In this document: one piece after another, positions 1 through 8,727 of the stretch
How the letters are laid out: each line of letters starts with the position of its first letter
Numbering within the stretch: position 1 is the first letter of the stretch
Source: an uncultured Polaromonas sp.
Lineage (GTDB): Bacteria > Pseudomonadota > Gammaproteobacteria > Burkholderiales > Burkholderiaceae
DNA: 22,121 nt
NCBI GenBank assembly: GCA_946479075.1
Contig: CAMLDT010000035.1
Coordinates: forward strand, 1 to 22,121
Direction of reading: 5' to 3'
Made by a program: the position numbers and the translations under genes
The notes under the pieces: model-generated
Told to the model about the DNA's origin: nothing
The model's database searches: none
The model's input: the letters and a program-made list of their open reading frames with translations, nothing else

Positions 1-63
1 AAGGATCAGGCAATTTTTAAAGATAATGTCTGAGGATATGTATTTTTCTACTTACTATTGATC

Positions 64-927
64 ATGCGACGTTTGTATCTGTTTCCTTTGCTTTTTTTCA
101 CCTCTATATCCTGGTCTCAGGCTCAACCCCTCGTTTTCTCGACAAGCAAAACAACAATCACAATCGGGGAAGAGGTTGAGTTCACCATCAACAGCAGCTC
201 TCCCCCCTCATATTGCGGCATCCGCGTTAACTACCTCGGTACCACAGAGCCTCAAACACTGATCCGTATCAATCATCAAGGCAGTACGTTTCCCTATACC
301 TTCAAGAAGGCGTTCAGTGCCCCAGGAACCATTCAAATCGTCGCTAAAGGCGAAAAGGTTTCCTCCGCTTTAGGATGTGTTGGTCAGGCCAGCACCACCA
401 TCACAGTGGCAGCCCCAACGCCTCTCGCTTCAAACTCGTCGACATCGGCCAATGCACTTTCCGAGTTGAAGGCAAAGGCTCAAGCTGGCGATCTTGATGG
501 AATGTATGCGTTGGGTAATTTGCTCGCTCACAATAAAGAAAATGGAGAGGCTCTGAAGTGGTTCATGGCTGCTGCGAAGCGTAATCATGCAAAAGCAATG
601 AACAGCGTTGGGTTCATGCACGAAGAAGGTCGTGGCACTTTGCAGGACCACAAGGAAGCCGCAGAGTGGTACGCACGCGCAGCGCTGCGTGGCAATGCCG
701 ATGCCATGGTGAACCGAGGAATTTTGTTATTCAAGGGTCTGGGCGTACCCGCCAACAAATCCCAGGCATATGCGCACTTCAGCCTTGCCACTGTGCATGC
801 AACCGATACCGCACTTCGCGACGAGGCACTCAAGCTGCGCGATGAAGCCGCGAAGCAAATGAATCCCAACCAGTTAACCGCAGCTCAGGCCGAAGCAAAA
901 AGAATGGCTGGGCAAATCAAGAACTGA
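64..927 (+). CDS. Secreted Ig-like / Sel1-repeat protein
   Basis: The product has about 287 residues and begins with an export signal (MRRLYLFPLLFFTSISWSQA). About 95 residues of beta-rich, Ig-like sequence follow, with two cysteines (near residues 51 and 106) that could form a disulfide in the periplasm. After a Ser/Thr/Pro/Ala linker, the C-terminal half holds about three Sel1-type TPR units with the pattern A-x-x-G-x-x-x-A-M-x-x-x-G and G-x-G-x-x-x-D-x-x-x-A. Sel1 repeats are protein-binding scaffolds, so a periplasmic partner-binding role is likely, but the partner is unknown. A TTG at 58 is in frame; I chose the ATG at 64 because it starts the signal peptide cleanly. No clear ribosome site precedes either one. 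The gene stands alone and converges on the RadC-family gene. Fold classes are fairly sure; function is not. Confidence 0.8.
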   Translation: MRRLYLFPLLFFTSISWSQAQPLVFSTSKTTITIGEEVEFTINSSSPPSYCGIRVNYLGTTEPQTLIRINHQGSTFPYTFKKAFSAPGTIQIVAKGEKVSSALGCVGQASTTITVAAPTPLASNSSTSANALSELKAKAQAGDLDGMYALGNLLAHNKENGEALKWFMAAAKRNHAKAMNSVGFMHEEGRGTLQDHKEAAEWYARAALRGNADAMVNRGILLFKGLGVPANKSQAYAHFSLATVHATDTALRDEALKLRDEAAKQMNPNQLTAAQAEAKRMAGQIKN

Positions 928-948
928 CTTGTCAATTTTTGAATAAAA

Positions 949-978
949 AAAACCCCACCCCCTACGGAGTGGCGTTTT
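949..978. terminator. Bidirectional terminator between convergent genes
   Basis: An imperfect inverted repeat has arms at 949-961 and 966-978 around a 4-base loop. Eleven of thirteen positions pair. It is flanked by a run of A on the left (T on the minus transcript) and TTTT on the right. It sits exactly between the stop of the Sel1 gene and the stop of the RadC-family gene, and its right arm touches that stop codon. The U-run is longest for minus-strand transcripts. Confidence 0.65.
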
Positions 979-1544
979 CACATGAGGCCTCGTTCAGCCA
1001 AGCTTGTGATTTGGCCCGCGCCAAACACAATGTGATCCAGTACCCGCACATCCACAAGCGCAAGCGCCTGTTTCATCGTCTGAGTCAAAGCTTCGTCGGC
1101 CCTACTTGGCTCCGCACACCCGCTCGGGTGGTTGTGCGACAACACAACGGACGCAGCATGATGGTCAAGCGCCCGAATCACTACCTCCCTCGGATACACA
1201 CTTGTTTGGGTAAGCGTCCCGCGAAATATCTCCTCAGCGGCAATCAGCCGGTGCTGCGCATCAAGGAAAAGCACCAGAAACACTTCATACGCTTTCGTGG
1301 CGTAAGCCATGCTCAGATAGTCTTTCACGGCCTGGGGCGTAGTGAAGTAAGTGCGCTCCTGCAACTCGTATCGGTACATCCTTTCCCACAACTCACGCGC
1401 CAGAAAGACGGGGCGTAACTCAGGATTTGGAAGGCCCGCCTGTAGCAACTTCAACAGTGACTGTTTGTAGATGCGATGTGCTGCGTCTTCACCGATAAGC
1501 TCCGCAAGGAGATCACGGGAAGACATGCTTTGTATGTCTTCCAT
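978..1544 (-). CDS. Short RadC-family (JAB/MPN domain) protein
   Basis: This 188-residue protein carries the RadC metal-binding JAMM signature: HNHPSG at residues 137-142, D150, and a glutamate near 105. The usual N-terminal helix-hairpin-helix region is replaced by a short unrelated helical segment, making it shorter than chromosomal RadC. Short RadC proteins of this type are common on plasmids and islands. The family was once linked to DNA repair, but its real role is unsettled; a metalloprotease-like or nucleic-acid role is possible. The start is ATG at 1544, with AAAGGAG seven bases upstream; the open frame extends further but without such a site. It lies 112 bases downstream of the VirD4-like ATPase gene on the same strand and may be co-transcribed with it. 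The gap between them holds a short palindrome (AAAGCGCTTT at 1603-1612). Confidence 0.85.
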   Translation of the reverse strand: MEDIQSMSSRDLLAELIGEDAAHRIYKQSLLKLLQAGLPNPELRPVFLARELWERMYRYELQERTYFTTPQAVKDYLSMAYATKAYEVFLVLFLDAQHRLIAAEEIFRGTLTQTSVYPREVVIRALDHHAASVVLSHNHPSGCAEPSRADEALTQTMKQALALVDVRVLDHIVFGAGQITSLAERGLM

Positions 1545-1656
1545 GAAAACTCCTTTGTTAAGAACAACTGCAAGAACAGCTATCAAACAGTTTCTCAAGA
1601 AGAAAGCGCTTTGAAACGAGGGGGTAATGTTCCTGCCAGGCAACTTTTCCTGTGGA

Positions 1657-2829
1657 CTATGTGGATAACGTGGAAGCACGAAAGGATGATGACGGCGCAC
1701 CATCAATCATGAGACGCAGATAGATGGTGAAGTTGGCGAGTCCAATTAGATCTCCTATCGTGACCACTTCCCCGAACTCAGTCGATATGAGTCGTGCATC
1801 TTCCGCACCCACACGGAATGAGATCAGGGTGCCAGCGTTTCCGATGACTGCATGCCTCACACCCTCATCGAGCTGGTCTAGGTGTTGGTGAGCAAGTACC
1901 AGTCGAAGTTTGTACTTCCGCAATTCCGAGATCATGTCCGCAACTGCCAATGTGGTGAAGTTTTGGAACTCGTCGGCGTAAAGATAGTGAATTTGTCGAG
2001 CGGGCTCGGGCACGCTGGCGCGTGAGTAGGCGGCAAGCGCTATGCTCGTTACGAAGAGCGCACCGAGGAGTGATGAACTGTCTTCTCCCACTGTTCCGCG
2101 AGCCAAATTAACAATGAGCACACGACCCTGATCCATCGTCTTGCGGAATGAAAGATCGATAGCGGGTTCAGTGACGATGCGCCGCATTCGGGGGTCAGCA
2201 AGGAAAGCCCCAAGCTTGTTCTGAATAGGCGCGGCGGAATCAATGCGATACCGGTCGGAATAGTTGGGGAACTCCGATTTCCAGAATTCACGCACCGTCT
2301 CGTTTTTGATTCGCTTGGCCATGTCCTTGCGAAAGTCCTTGTCCGCGAGGAGCTTTAGAACGTCGGGAAGCGTGCCTCCGCCAGTATCCAAAATGGCGTA
2401 GAGCGCGTTTCGGAGGACATGCTCCATACGCACCCCCCATGCGTCAGAGAAACGTTTCTTGAACGTCTCAAGCAGGCCAGACACTGCAAGTGGAATGTAT
2501 TCAGCCGCTATTGGTCGAAGCGGGTTGTACCCATACGGCGGGTCCGAATCAGCGGCATCGACATACGTTATGTCCTTTCTCCCTGACGATTTCGCATGGG
2601 CGTAGACGCGCACTGCTAAGTCGCCGTGCGGATCGATTAGGGTGAGGCCACGGCCAGCCTCGATGTCCTGACGGAGAAGCACTTCAAGCAGCGACGTTTT
2701 ACCCGTGCCCGTCTTTCCGATGACATGCATGTGAAAGGCACGATCCGCCTGGCGAAGGCCAACCAATTTCTTTACCCGTCGCACGTTAGTCTCCGCGAAG
2801 TAACTTATTTCCCGTTCTTTGTGATCCAT
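1657..2829 (-). CDS. VirD4/TraG/HerA-like DNA-translocating ATPase
   Basis: This is a P-loop ATPase of the conjugative coupling-protein/DUF87 group. Counting from the ATG at 2829, it has Walker A GKTGTGKT at residues 38-45, then a lipid/DNA-family hallmark IDPHGDL, a Walker B with YADEF near 284-288, and a conserved HQHLDQL segment after it. Such enzymes form hexameric rings that pump DNA or thread it to a partner nuclease. No N-terminal membrane segments are present, unlike true coupling proteins, so it is probably soluble. An in-frame GTG at 2907 would add 26 residues; I prefer 2829 because it leaves room for a promoter before the divergent gene at 2925, although its ribosome site is weak (GGTGA). 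No relaxase or pilus genes are near, which argues against a working conjugation system in this window. Family is secure; role is inferred. Confidence 0.85.
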   Translation of the reverse strand: MDHKEREISYFAETNVRRVKKLVGLRQADRAFHMHVIGKTGTGKTSLLEVLLRQDIEAGRGLTLIDPHGDLAVRVYAHAKSSGRKDITYVDAADSDPPYGYNPLRPIAAEYIPLAVSGLLETFKKRFSDAWGVRMEHVLRNALYAILDTGGGTLPDVLKLLADKDFRKDMAKRIKNETVREFWKSEFPNYSDRYRIDSAAPIQNKLGAFLADPRMRRIVTEPAIDLSFRKTMDQGRVLIVNLARGTVGEDSSSLLGALFVTSIALAAYSRASVPEPARQIHYLYADEFQNFTTLAVADMISELRKYKLRLVLAHQHLDQLDEGVRHAVIGNAGTLISFRVGAEDARLISTEFGEVVTIGDLIGLANFTIYLRLMIDGAPSSSFRASTLST

Positions 2830-2924
2830 TTCACCAAAGTAGCGCGACGCTTCTCCTCTGAATAGAGGAGGAAATTTTCCAGAAAGGAGCGTAGTGTCTT
2901 CTTGCACAACCGCGGAGAATAGGC

Positions 2925-3302
2925 ATGGAGTTACTTCTTACACGTGAGCAAGCTGGCGGCATGTTAGGCGGCATCAAATTTCAGCTGACCGCCAAAGCCA
3001 AGCTTGAGCAGCATGAATCCGATGCAGTAAAGAAGTACAAGATGGCAGACACCATCTTGTATGAAAAGCAGGGCGAGCGGCCCGACGCCTCCAGTTTTAT
3101 GTCGATTGCCAGGCATCGCTTCATGGTTCCACGCATTCAGGTACGGGACTTGGTGGACGGCAAGACGATTGAGACCAAGGACATCTTGGAAATCATCGAC
3201 GCCGAGGAACAGCTGAAGGACGCTGCAAGAAACTTCCACCGCATGCTTACTGCTGCCTCCACGTTTGGCGGCGAGACGGTACACACTTTCGTCAACGAAT
3301 GA
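2925..3302 (+). CDS. Small unknown protein coupled to ATPase-nuclease
   Basis: This 125-residue protein is not one I recognise. It is charged, with a helical N-terminal half rich in Lys/Glu and a central segment (residues 60-95) with beta character. It has no signal peptide or membrane segment. GGAGA lies seven bases before the ATG. Its last four bases (ATGA) are the start of the ATPase-nuclease gene, so the two are translationally coupled and probably act together, perhaps as an adaptor or regulator of the ATPase. It is also close and divergent to the other ATPase gene, so all three likely share one control region at 2830-2924. Confidence 0.7.
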   Translation: MELLLTREQAGGMLGGIKFQLTAKAKLEQHESDAVKKYKMADTILYEKQGERPDASSFMSIARHRFMVPRIQVRDLVDGKTIETKDILEIIDAEEQLKDAARNFHRMLTAASTFGGETVHTFVNE

Positions 3303-5956
3303 ACGTCCTATCCAAGGAGGTTGGCGATACGCACGTCCTTCTTGCACAGGTCAAGACGCTTAAGAGTAGAAGTTCCGTCCCCGACGACGACAGCGAGCTT
3401 GCGTTTATCAAGTCCGTTATGGAGGAAGCTGGGGCTACAAACGACTGTACGCTTGGCATGCGTATCGGTTCCCCAGTTTTCGAACTCATCGCCACGCTTT
3501 TCACTCACGAGCCTCTTGCGGTCCCCTTCCTTTCGAATGTGTCCAACCTTTCCCTGGCTGATGGCGCGAAATATCGGAACCGTTTGCGTCAGGCTGCTCG
3601 CATGTTCACAAATGAACGGCACTTCCTCGGCAAGTGGAAGGAAGCAATGGTTTCGCTTCTCATGGCGTTATATAGGGAGTTCCCCGAGCAAGCATTTGTT
3701 GACCCAGATGAGAACGGAAATTTTGAGGAGTATTCAAGGCTGTCACCTACGGCACCCCTGTACACGTATGTGAAGGGCATTCCTGTCCTCATTCAGAAAA
3801 TCATCGCAACCGTCTTTGCCAAGGACTTGCAGAATGACGAGTTGTTTGACCGTCTGCGTGACCAACTGCTCATCAACCTTGCTCAGGCCTCAAACATTCC
3901 CATTGAAGAGCGGCGTACAACAAGCAAGAACTTTGTTCTGCCCCAGGACCACTCAATCACAGATGACGGTGAATTGCTTCGTGTGTATCTGTCGGGCACC
4001 CCATTCTTCGACATCTTCTTAGTAGAAATTCCGCTTCACATCCCCGAAGCTGTCAGATTCGAGCACACCCATATCCTGGCTGGCACGGGGCACGGAAAGA
4101 CCCAAACACTTCAATTCCTCATTGCTGGTGACATTGAAATTGCGCTCAGGGAGAAGCGATCCGTCGTTGTCGTAGACAGTCAGGGAGATTTGCTCCAGAC
4201 GCTCATGCACAGCGAGTACTTCGCCGACCCGTCACTGCGGGAACGCTTTATTTACATCGACCCGCAGGATATGGAGCGTCCTGTCGGACTCAATCTCTTC
4301 GATATTGATCTCTCCGCAGGCAGTATTCCAAGCCCTCAAGCACGCGAGACCATTCTCAACAATACAGTCGAACTGTACGACTTCTTTTTTGGCTCGCTTC
4401 TTGGGGCAGAACTTACCCAGAAGCAAGGTTTGGTGTTCAGGTACTTGGCCGTACTCATGATGCGTATACCAGGGGCCAACGTCCACACACTGCGCGAGCT
4501 GATGGAGGACGGTGAAAAGTTCCGTCCACACATGAAAACGCTTCAAGGCAGCGCCCATATCTTTTTTGAAACCAGGTTCTTCGACCGCGCTTTCAACGAG
4601 ACCAAAAAGCAGATCTTGAACAGGCTCTGGGGCGTACTGTCGAACCAATCCCTCGATCGCATGATGAGCGCCCCGAAAAACTCCGTCAATCTCTTCAAGT
4701 CACTGCAAGACGGTTCCATTGTCTTCATCAATACCGCAAAAGACTTCCTGGGCGAAGAGGGCTCCACTATCTTTTCTCGGATGTTCGTAGCGATCCTTGG
4801 TCAAGCACTCATGCGCCGTGCAATCATCGAGAAACACGCCCGCACACCAACGTATATTTATATCGATGAAGCTGAGCGCATCGTGGACGCAACGCTTACG
4901 CGGATGCTGGCTCAAGTTCGCAAGTACAAGGGTGCCATCACCTTCGCTCATCAGAATCTTGACCAGTTGGAACCAAGCATCCGCGCCGGCGTCATGGCCA
5001 ACACCTCGATCAAACTCGCAGGCGGCGTAAGCGCTAAGGATGCTCGCGCTCTTTCGGAGGACTTCAGGTGCAGCTCAGACTTCCTCCTGGCCCAAAAGAA
5101 AGGACGCAGTGAAGCGAACTTTGCCTGCTTTGCAAGGAACGTCACCGATCAGGCAGTGGCACTTTCCATCCCACTCGGATATCTCGAGTCCCTGGGAATG
5201 CTTTCAGACGTCGGGTATGAGGCGCTTATCGAAAGCTCTCGCCAGAAGTACGGTGTGGTCTATGTCGAGGATATTCAGGAGTCGGATGTAGCTACCGATT
5301 CTCCGAGTGATTGGCTGGGAGACGGTCCTGTCGAAATCGAAGCTGAGCTGCTCGTTCCTGCACAGCAGTTAAAGCCCGCACCACTAGACCAAAGCGATGA
5401 GATTGTCATCACTCGAGCACCAGTAGTAGCGAGGGGCGCAGAGCGCCGGGATATTGGCGGGGGTGGTGTCAAGCACAAGTACATCGAACATCTCATCAAG
5501 GAACTTGGCGAAGAACGCGGTTTCCGAGCATCTGTTGAAGAGTCAATTCACAACGGTGCTGGTCGTATTGATGTCATTCTCAGACGCGAAACTATTTCTC
5601 TTGCATTTGAAATCTCAGTGACAACCACACGAGACCATGAATTAGGGAATATCGAAAAGTGCTTGGCGCTTCCGTTCACCCATGTTGTCATGCTTGCGTC
5701 TCATCAAAAGCACCTCAAGAGCCTTTCTTTGTTCATTGAAAAAGGACTTGAAGACGATGAGAAGAAGCGCGTCTCCTTCCTACTGCCTGAAGACTTGCCT
5801 GGATTCCTTGATGGATACCCGATGGCACAAGAACCCAAAGAGAAAACGGTAAAGGGCTACACGGTCCGTAGTCGCATGACAGAAGCTGATCCGAATGAAG
5901 CGACAGCTAGACGAAGGGCGATTGCTGCGGTAGTAGCGAGATCGATACAGGCGTAG
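3299..5956 (+). CDS. Coupling-type ATPase fused to PD-(D/E)XK-like nuclease domain
   Basis: The protein has 885 residues in three parts. Residues 1-240 are an N-terminal region of unknown fold. Residues 250-640 are a VirD4/DUF87-like motor with Walker A GTGHGKT (262-268), a VVDSQGDLL segment that parallels the IDPHGDL of the neighbouring ATPase, Walker B YIYIDEAE (519-526), and a TFAHQNLDQL sensor-like segment. After a variable linker, residues about 725-810 look like a PD-(D/E)XK-type domain: a helix starting KHKYIE, GRIDVI (D758), then FEISVT (E771, S773) and a following helix with K787. The usual lysine of the E-x-K motif is a serine here, a variant seen in some restriction-like families. 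It is therefore probably a DNA-translocating nuclease or a DNA-binding derivative. It overlaps the preceding gene by ATGA. Motor identity is strong; the nuclease call is moderate. Confidence 0.82.
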   Translation: MNVLSKEVGDTHVLLAQVKTLKSRSSVPDDDSELAFIKSVMEEAGATNDCTLGMRIGSPVFELIATLFTHEPLAVPFLSNVSNLSLADGAKYRNRLRQAARMFTNERHFLGKWKEAMVSLLMALYREFPEQAFVDPDENGNFEEYSRLSPTAPLYTYVKGIPVLIQKIIATVFAKDLQNDELFDRLRDQLLINLAQASNIPIEERRTTSKNFVLPQDHSITDDGELLRVYLSGTPFFDIFLVEIPLHIPEAVRFEHTHILAGTGHGKTQTLQFLIAGDIEIALREKRSVVVVDSQGDLLQTLMHSEYFADPSLRERFIYIDPQDMERPVGLNLFDIDLSAGSIPSPQARETILNNTVELYDFFFGSLLGAELTQKQGLVFRYLAVLMMRIPGANVHTLRELMEDGEKFRPHMKTLQGSAHIFFETRFFDRAFNETKKQILNRLWGVLSNQSLDRMMSAPKNSVNLFKSLQDGSIVFINTAKDFLGEEGSTIFSRMFVAILGQALMRRAIIEKHARTPTYIYIDEAERIVDATLTRMLAQVRKYKGAITFAHQNLDQLEPSIRAGVMANTSIKLAGGVSAKDARALSEDFRCSSDFLLAQKKGRSEANFACFARNVTDQAVALSIPLGYLESLGMLSDVGYEALIESSRQKYGVVYVEDIQESDVATDSPSDWLGDGPVEIEAELLVPAQQLKPAPLDQSDEIVITRAPVVARGAERRDIGGGGVKHKYIEHLIKELGEERGFRASVEESIHNGAGRIDVILRRETISLAFEISVTTTRDHELGNIEKCLALPFTHVVMLASHQKHLKSLSLFIEKGLEDDEKKRVSFLLPEDLPGFLDGYPMAQEPKEKTVKGYTVRSRMTEADPNEATARRRAIAAVVARSIQA

Positions 5957-5995
5957 TTTGATGATGCCTTATGAGTTTCAACTATTGGAGCATGT

Positions 5996-7963
5996 ATGAA
6001 CAACAAAGTAGCTTCAGTTTTTTGCGCCGTTGTTTTGCAGTTTTCTCTTGGGACGGCTTCGGCTCAGACTAGTCCCGAATTAGTTTCGGAAGGATTCAAG
6101 CGTGCGTTCAGGAGTGACCCCGCTCGACTTGCCCTGATAACAAAAATTGAACGGTCTGTGGCAATTGTTTTTGTTCCAGGCATTCTAGGTTCACGTCTTA
6201 CATCCAAGTCGCAAGGAATCATCTGGGGAGGCAATGGCTTACCAGATTCAGCAGCATTAATTTTGCCTTCAGCTCTCATCGATGAAACAGCAGAATCCGA
6301 TATCCAAGCATCATTGCTGGATTCATATTTTGGGGATCAGTATGGGGAGTCCTTTGCGAAAGTGCAGAGCGTTGCAGCGGCGTTGCGGATTAAGGCAGTT
6401 GCTTGTGGTTACGACTGGAGGCGAGACATCAGATCCAGCGCCCGCGATGTCGAACGGTGTATTCAAAGCGAACTCGGCGATGAACGCTACACGCTTATCT
6501 TTGTGTCCCATAGCATGGGAGCCCTGGTTACAGCGGTTTGGAACCAGAAACACGAAGGCAGAGAATACAGCAAGCAACATCTAGTAGGAGGACTAGCGCT
6601 TCTAGGAGCTCCACTCGGTGGGAGCTGCGAAATTATCCGAATGATCAACTCTGGGTATGTTCAACCGATTAAGAACACATTACCCGATTCACGATTCGAA
6701 TATGAGATCGAAAAGGTTGAATCATGGTTTAAGAGTGGCATCAATGGCATGACAAGTTTCCTAACCGATGGTATTCGTGGAGCGGCATTAAGCTGGCCTG
6801 GCGCATTTGGGCTATCACCTCGGCCAGCGGCAATTGACACAGACCGCAATTGCGTACTCCTTCGGGCGGGAACTGGAGACACAAATCCGAATTTGATTAG
6901 TTACTTTGAATCCGAGTTCTGGGCAAGCCCTACTGCTCGAGATTTGCTCAATCAACTAACACCCTCAGCGACATTTCCTCTCGTTCTCAAGAAAGCTCGG
7001 GAGTTTAGGGGAACATTTTCGTTTACCCAACCAAAGGCACCCTTGTATGCGTACTACTCAACATTTTGGCGCACACCTGAAGCGGCACTATCGCGTAGAA
7101 ATTCACGCTTGGCGCTCAGTGGTGAATGGGATGAAGTCGACGGTGATGGCCGAGTACCGCTGATTGCGGCGAGGCCAAACGTCGCATGGCTTTCAGATTT
7201 TCACAATGTTTACAGCGTACATGGCGCGTTGCCCAAGGATAAAGTGTTTCAAGAAAAGTTTCTCGAGAAACGCTTGCCCGCACTGATCAAAGCACTAACA
7301 AGCTATCGCATGGTCGAGGAGCTGGGTCGCGGGTCGGAGGTGCTTAAGCGGTACGCCGCGGCAATGGGACCAGTACCTCTGCCAAACGATTTCTGGGGGG
7401 CTATCGAAGCGAAAGAACAATCCGAGAACCGTCCAAAGTCTCAACTAGCTATTGATATCTTGGGTTCTATCAACCAATTTCGTAGTTCGCTTTGCTCAAA
7501 CTCCAGGAAGTGTGTTGGATTTTCAACCGCTCGACGAAGTGCGGGATTGATTTCCGCGAGTGCAGTTCAAGATAGGCAAGTTCTCGCGACGTTCGGCGGA
7601 GCAATCGCGAGCGCAAATACTTCTGATTTTGAAAGGACACAAACCCATGCACAGATCGGTCTTGCACATGCGCGGCTCGGGAATTCTGTTATGGCGATGC
7701 CATCACTTTCCAGAGCAAGTAGAGAGCTTGAAGTGCAACTTCCTAATTTAGATTTTTCTGAGAAAGGCAAGAAGGATCTAGTGGATTTGCAAAATGTGGT
7801 TGATCGTAACTTGGCTGTGTCGTTACGGGAGTCGGGACAGTGTCTTGATGCTAAAGAAGTTCTGACGATTCTGAACCTGCGAACACAGAAGTATCGGGGG
7901 GACATTAATATGAAATGTTTCGATAGACACCTAGGACATTACAAACCGCTTTCTGCCTATTAG
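5996..7963 (+). CDS. Secreted LCAT-like alpha/beta-hydrolase (lipase/acyltransferase)
   Basis: This is a 655-residue exported enzyme. The signal peptide ends near ASAQ (residue 24). The hydrolase core matches the lecithin:cholesterol acyltransferase/phospholipase group: PGILGSRL (61-68, oxyanion loop), GYDWRRD (138-144), the nucleophile motif SHSMGA with Ser173, GDGRVP (383-388, likely acid Asp384), and VHG (likely His409). About 230 extra C-terminal residues are mostly helical with weak TPR-like character, probably for partner binding. The substrate is most likely a phospholipid or other ester in the envelope. The ATG at 5996 follows GGAG by five bases. It heads a same-strand set with a membrane protein, a lipoprotein and a small helical protein, which suggests one envelope-associated system. 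It starts 39 bases after the ATPase-nuclease stop, so it may also be transcribed from that operon. Confidence 0.85.
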   Translation: MNNKVASVFCAVVLQFSLGTASAQTSPELVSEGFKRAFRSDPARLALITKIERSVAIVFVPGILGSRLTSKSQGIIWGGNGLPDSAALILPSALIDETAESDIQASLLDSYFGDQYGESFAKVQSVAAALRIKAVACGYDWRRDIRSSARDVERCIQSELGDERYTLIFVSHSMGALVTAVWNQKHEGREYSKQHLVGGLALLGAPLGGSCEIIRMINSGYVQPIKNTLPDSRFEYEIEKVESWFKSGINGMTSFLTDGIRGAALSWPGAFGLSPRPAAIDTDRNCVLLRAGTGDTNPNLISYFESEFWASPTARDLLNQLTPSATFPLVLKKAREFRGTFSFTQPKAPLYAYYSTFWRTPEAALSRRNSRLALSGEWDEVDGDGRVPLIAARPNVAWLSDFHNVYSVHGALPKDKVFQEKFLEKRLPALIKALTSYRMVEELGRGSEVLKRYAAAMGPVPLPNDFWGAIEAKEQSENRPKSQLAIDILGSINQFRSSLCSNSRKCVGFSTARRSAGLISASAVQDRQVLATFGGAIASANTSDFERTQTHAQIGLAHARLGNSVMAMPSLSRASRELEVQLPNLDFSEKGKKDLVDLQNVVDRNLAVSLRESGQCLDAKEVLTILNLRTQKYRGDINMKCFDRHLGHYKPLSAY

Positions 7964-7971
7964 GAATTTTC

Positions 7972-8061
7972 ATGAGCGGTTGTTGCAGCAAATCACTCGT
8001 CTATCGTGGTGCACGAAAACATTCCGGCAGTGGTAGCGAGATCAATTGGTACTTTTGCTAG
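7972..8061 (+). CDS. Possible 29-residue Cys-containing small protein
   Basis: A short frame starts at an ATG nine bases after the lipase stop, with AGGA at a workable distance. It encodes about 29 residues with a Cys-Cys pair near the start and a WYFC end. Nothing in it is recognisable. Its position between coupled genes is the only argument for it; it could be chance. Confidence 0.25.
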   Translation: MSGCCSKSLVYRGARKHSGSGSEINWYFC

Positions 8062-8088
8062 TTAGTTTGCTTAACCCCTGGAGGTCAT

Positions 8089-8604
8089 ATGACAGACAAG
8101 ATGCGTCGAACCATTGCCGGAGTAATCGCAGTCGCACTTCTTCTCGGATTTGTTGCGCTGTACACCGTCGCTATCTGGCGATGCTGGATTGAAGCTGCCT
8201 CTTCTACGGTGAAATTTGGCCCAGAGATTGTTTATGCGGCTACCGTCTTGGCAGCTCTAGTAGGCAGCATCGTGGCAATGTCATTCAATGAGCAGCTACC
8301 TGTCACGCCAGATGCAGCGAAGTCGGCAGAAAGAAAATCTCTTGTGGTTGCATCGGATACCGGCTTTAAAGCAGGTAAGACGGCTGCCGGCGAAGCACTT
8401 GATCCAACTACACAAGACATGCTGCACAACATTAATGCAGCATACGCAATCGCCTACTTCATCACTGGAGTTGCTGCCATCATCACATGGTTAACTTTTG
8501 GCGAGAATACCCCCGATCTGATCAGAAACTTCGCGCTCATTGTGCTTGGGCTGGTCGTAGCAATTGTCAAGGCATTTGTGCCTGTTCCGAGGAACACACC
8601 ATGA
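8089..8604 (+). CDS. Four-helix inner-membrane protein, unknown
   Basis: This 171-residue protein has four hydrophobic segments at about residues 8-29, 45-64, 116-136 and 145-163. A polar loop of about 50 residues joins the second and third. By the positive-inside rule the N-terminus (DKMRR) is likely cytoplasmic, and the loop, which has several Lys/Arg residues, would then also be cytoplasmic. I recognise no family. A strong ribosome site (GGAGG) lies five bases before the ATG. Sitting between the exported lipase and the lipoprotein, it probably works at the envelope with them, either as a partner, a pore or an immunity factor. Its stop overlaps a possible tiny gene by ATGA. Confidence 0.8.
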   Translation: MTDKMRRTIAGVIAVALLLGFVALYTVAIWRCWIEAASSTVKFGPEIVYAATVLAALVGSIVAMSFNEQLPVTPDAAKSAERKSLVVASDTGFKAGKTAAGEALDPTTQDMLHNINAAYAIAYFITGVAAIITWLTFGENTPDLIRNFALIVLGLVVAIVKAFVPVPRNTP

Positions 8605-8705
8605 CTCAATCTTGGTGCTTCTGTATTGAGGAAACAGTTGACGTTTCGAGAAGTTTATTGCGCTTCAGTTCGCTGACTGCGCATCTTGTTCAACAATTCC
8701 TGTAA
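8601..8705 (+). CDS. Possible 34-residue small protein overlapping upstream stop
   Basis: An ATGA overlap with the membrane-protein stop opens a 34-residue frame (beginning MTQSWCFCIEE). The overlap would allow translational coupling. It has no recognisable domain. It shares an aromatic-Cys cluster (WCFC) with the end of the other tiny frame at 7972 (WYFC), which may be coincidence. It ends 22 bases before the lipoprotein start. Confidence 0.3.
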   Translation: MTQSWCFCIEETVDVSRSLLRFSSLTAHLVQQFL

Positions 8706-8727
8706 CTGCTATTTGGAGGATCAAATC

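Noticed and set aside
939..1418. Plus-strand frame opposite the RadC-family gene
   Set aside because: It starts inside the terminator and is antisense to a gene with an intact JAMM motif; no ribosome site.
1657..3302. Complete conjugation module
   Set aside because: Only coupling-type ATPases are present; there is no relaxase, VirB4-like ATPase, pilin or membrane channel gene in the window.
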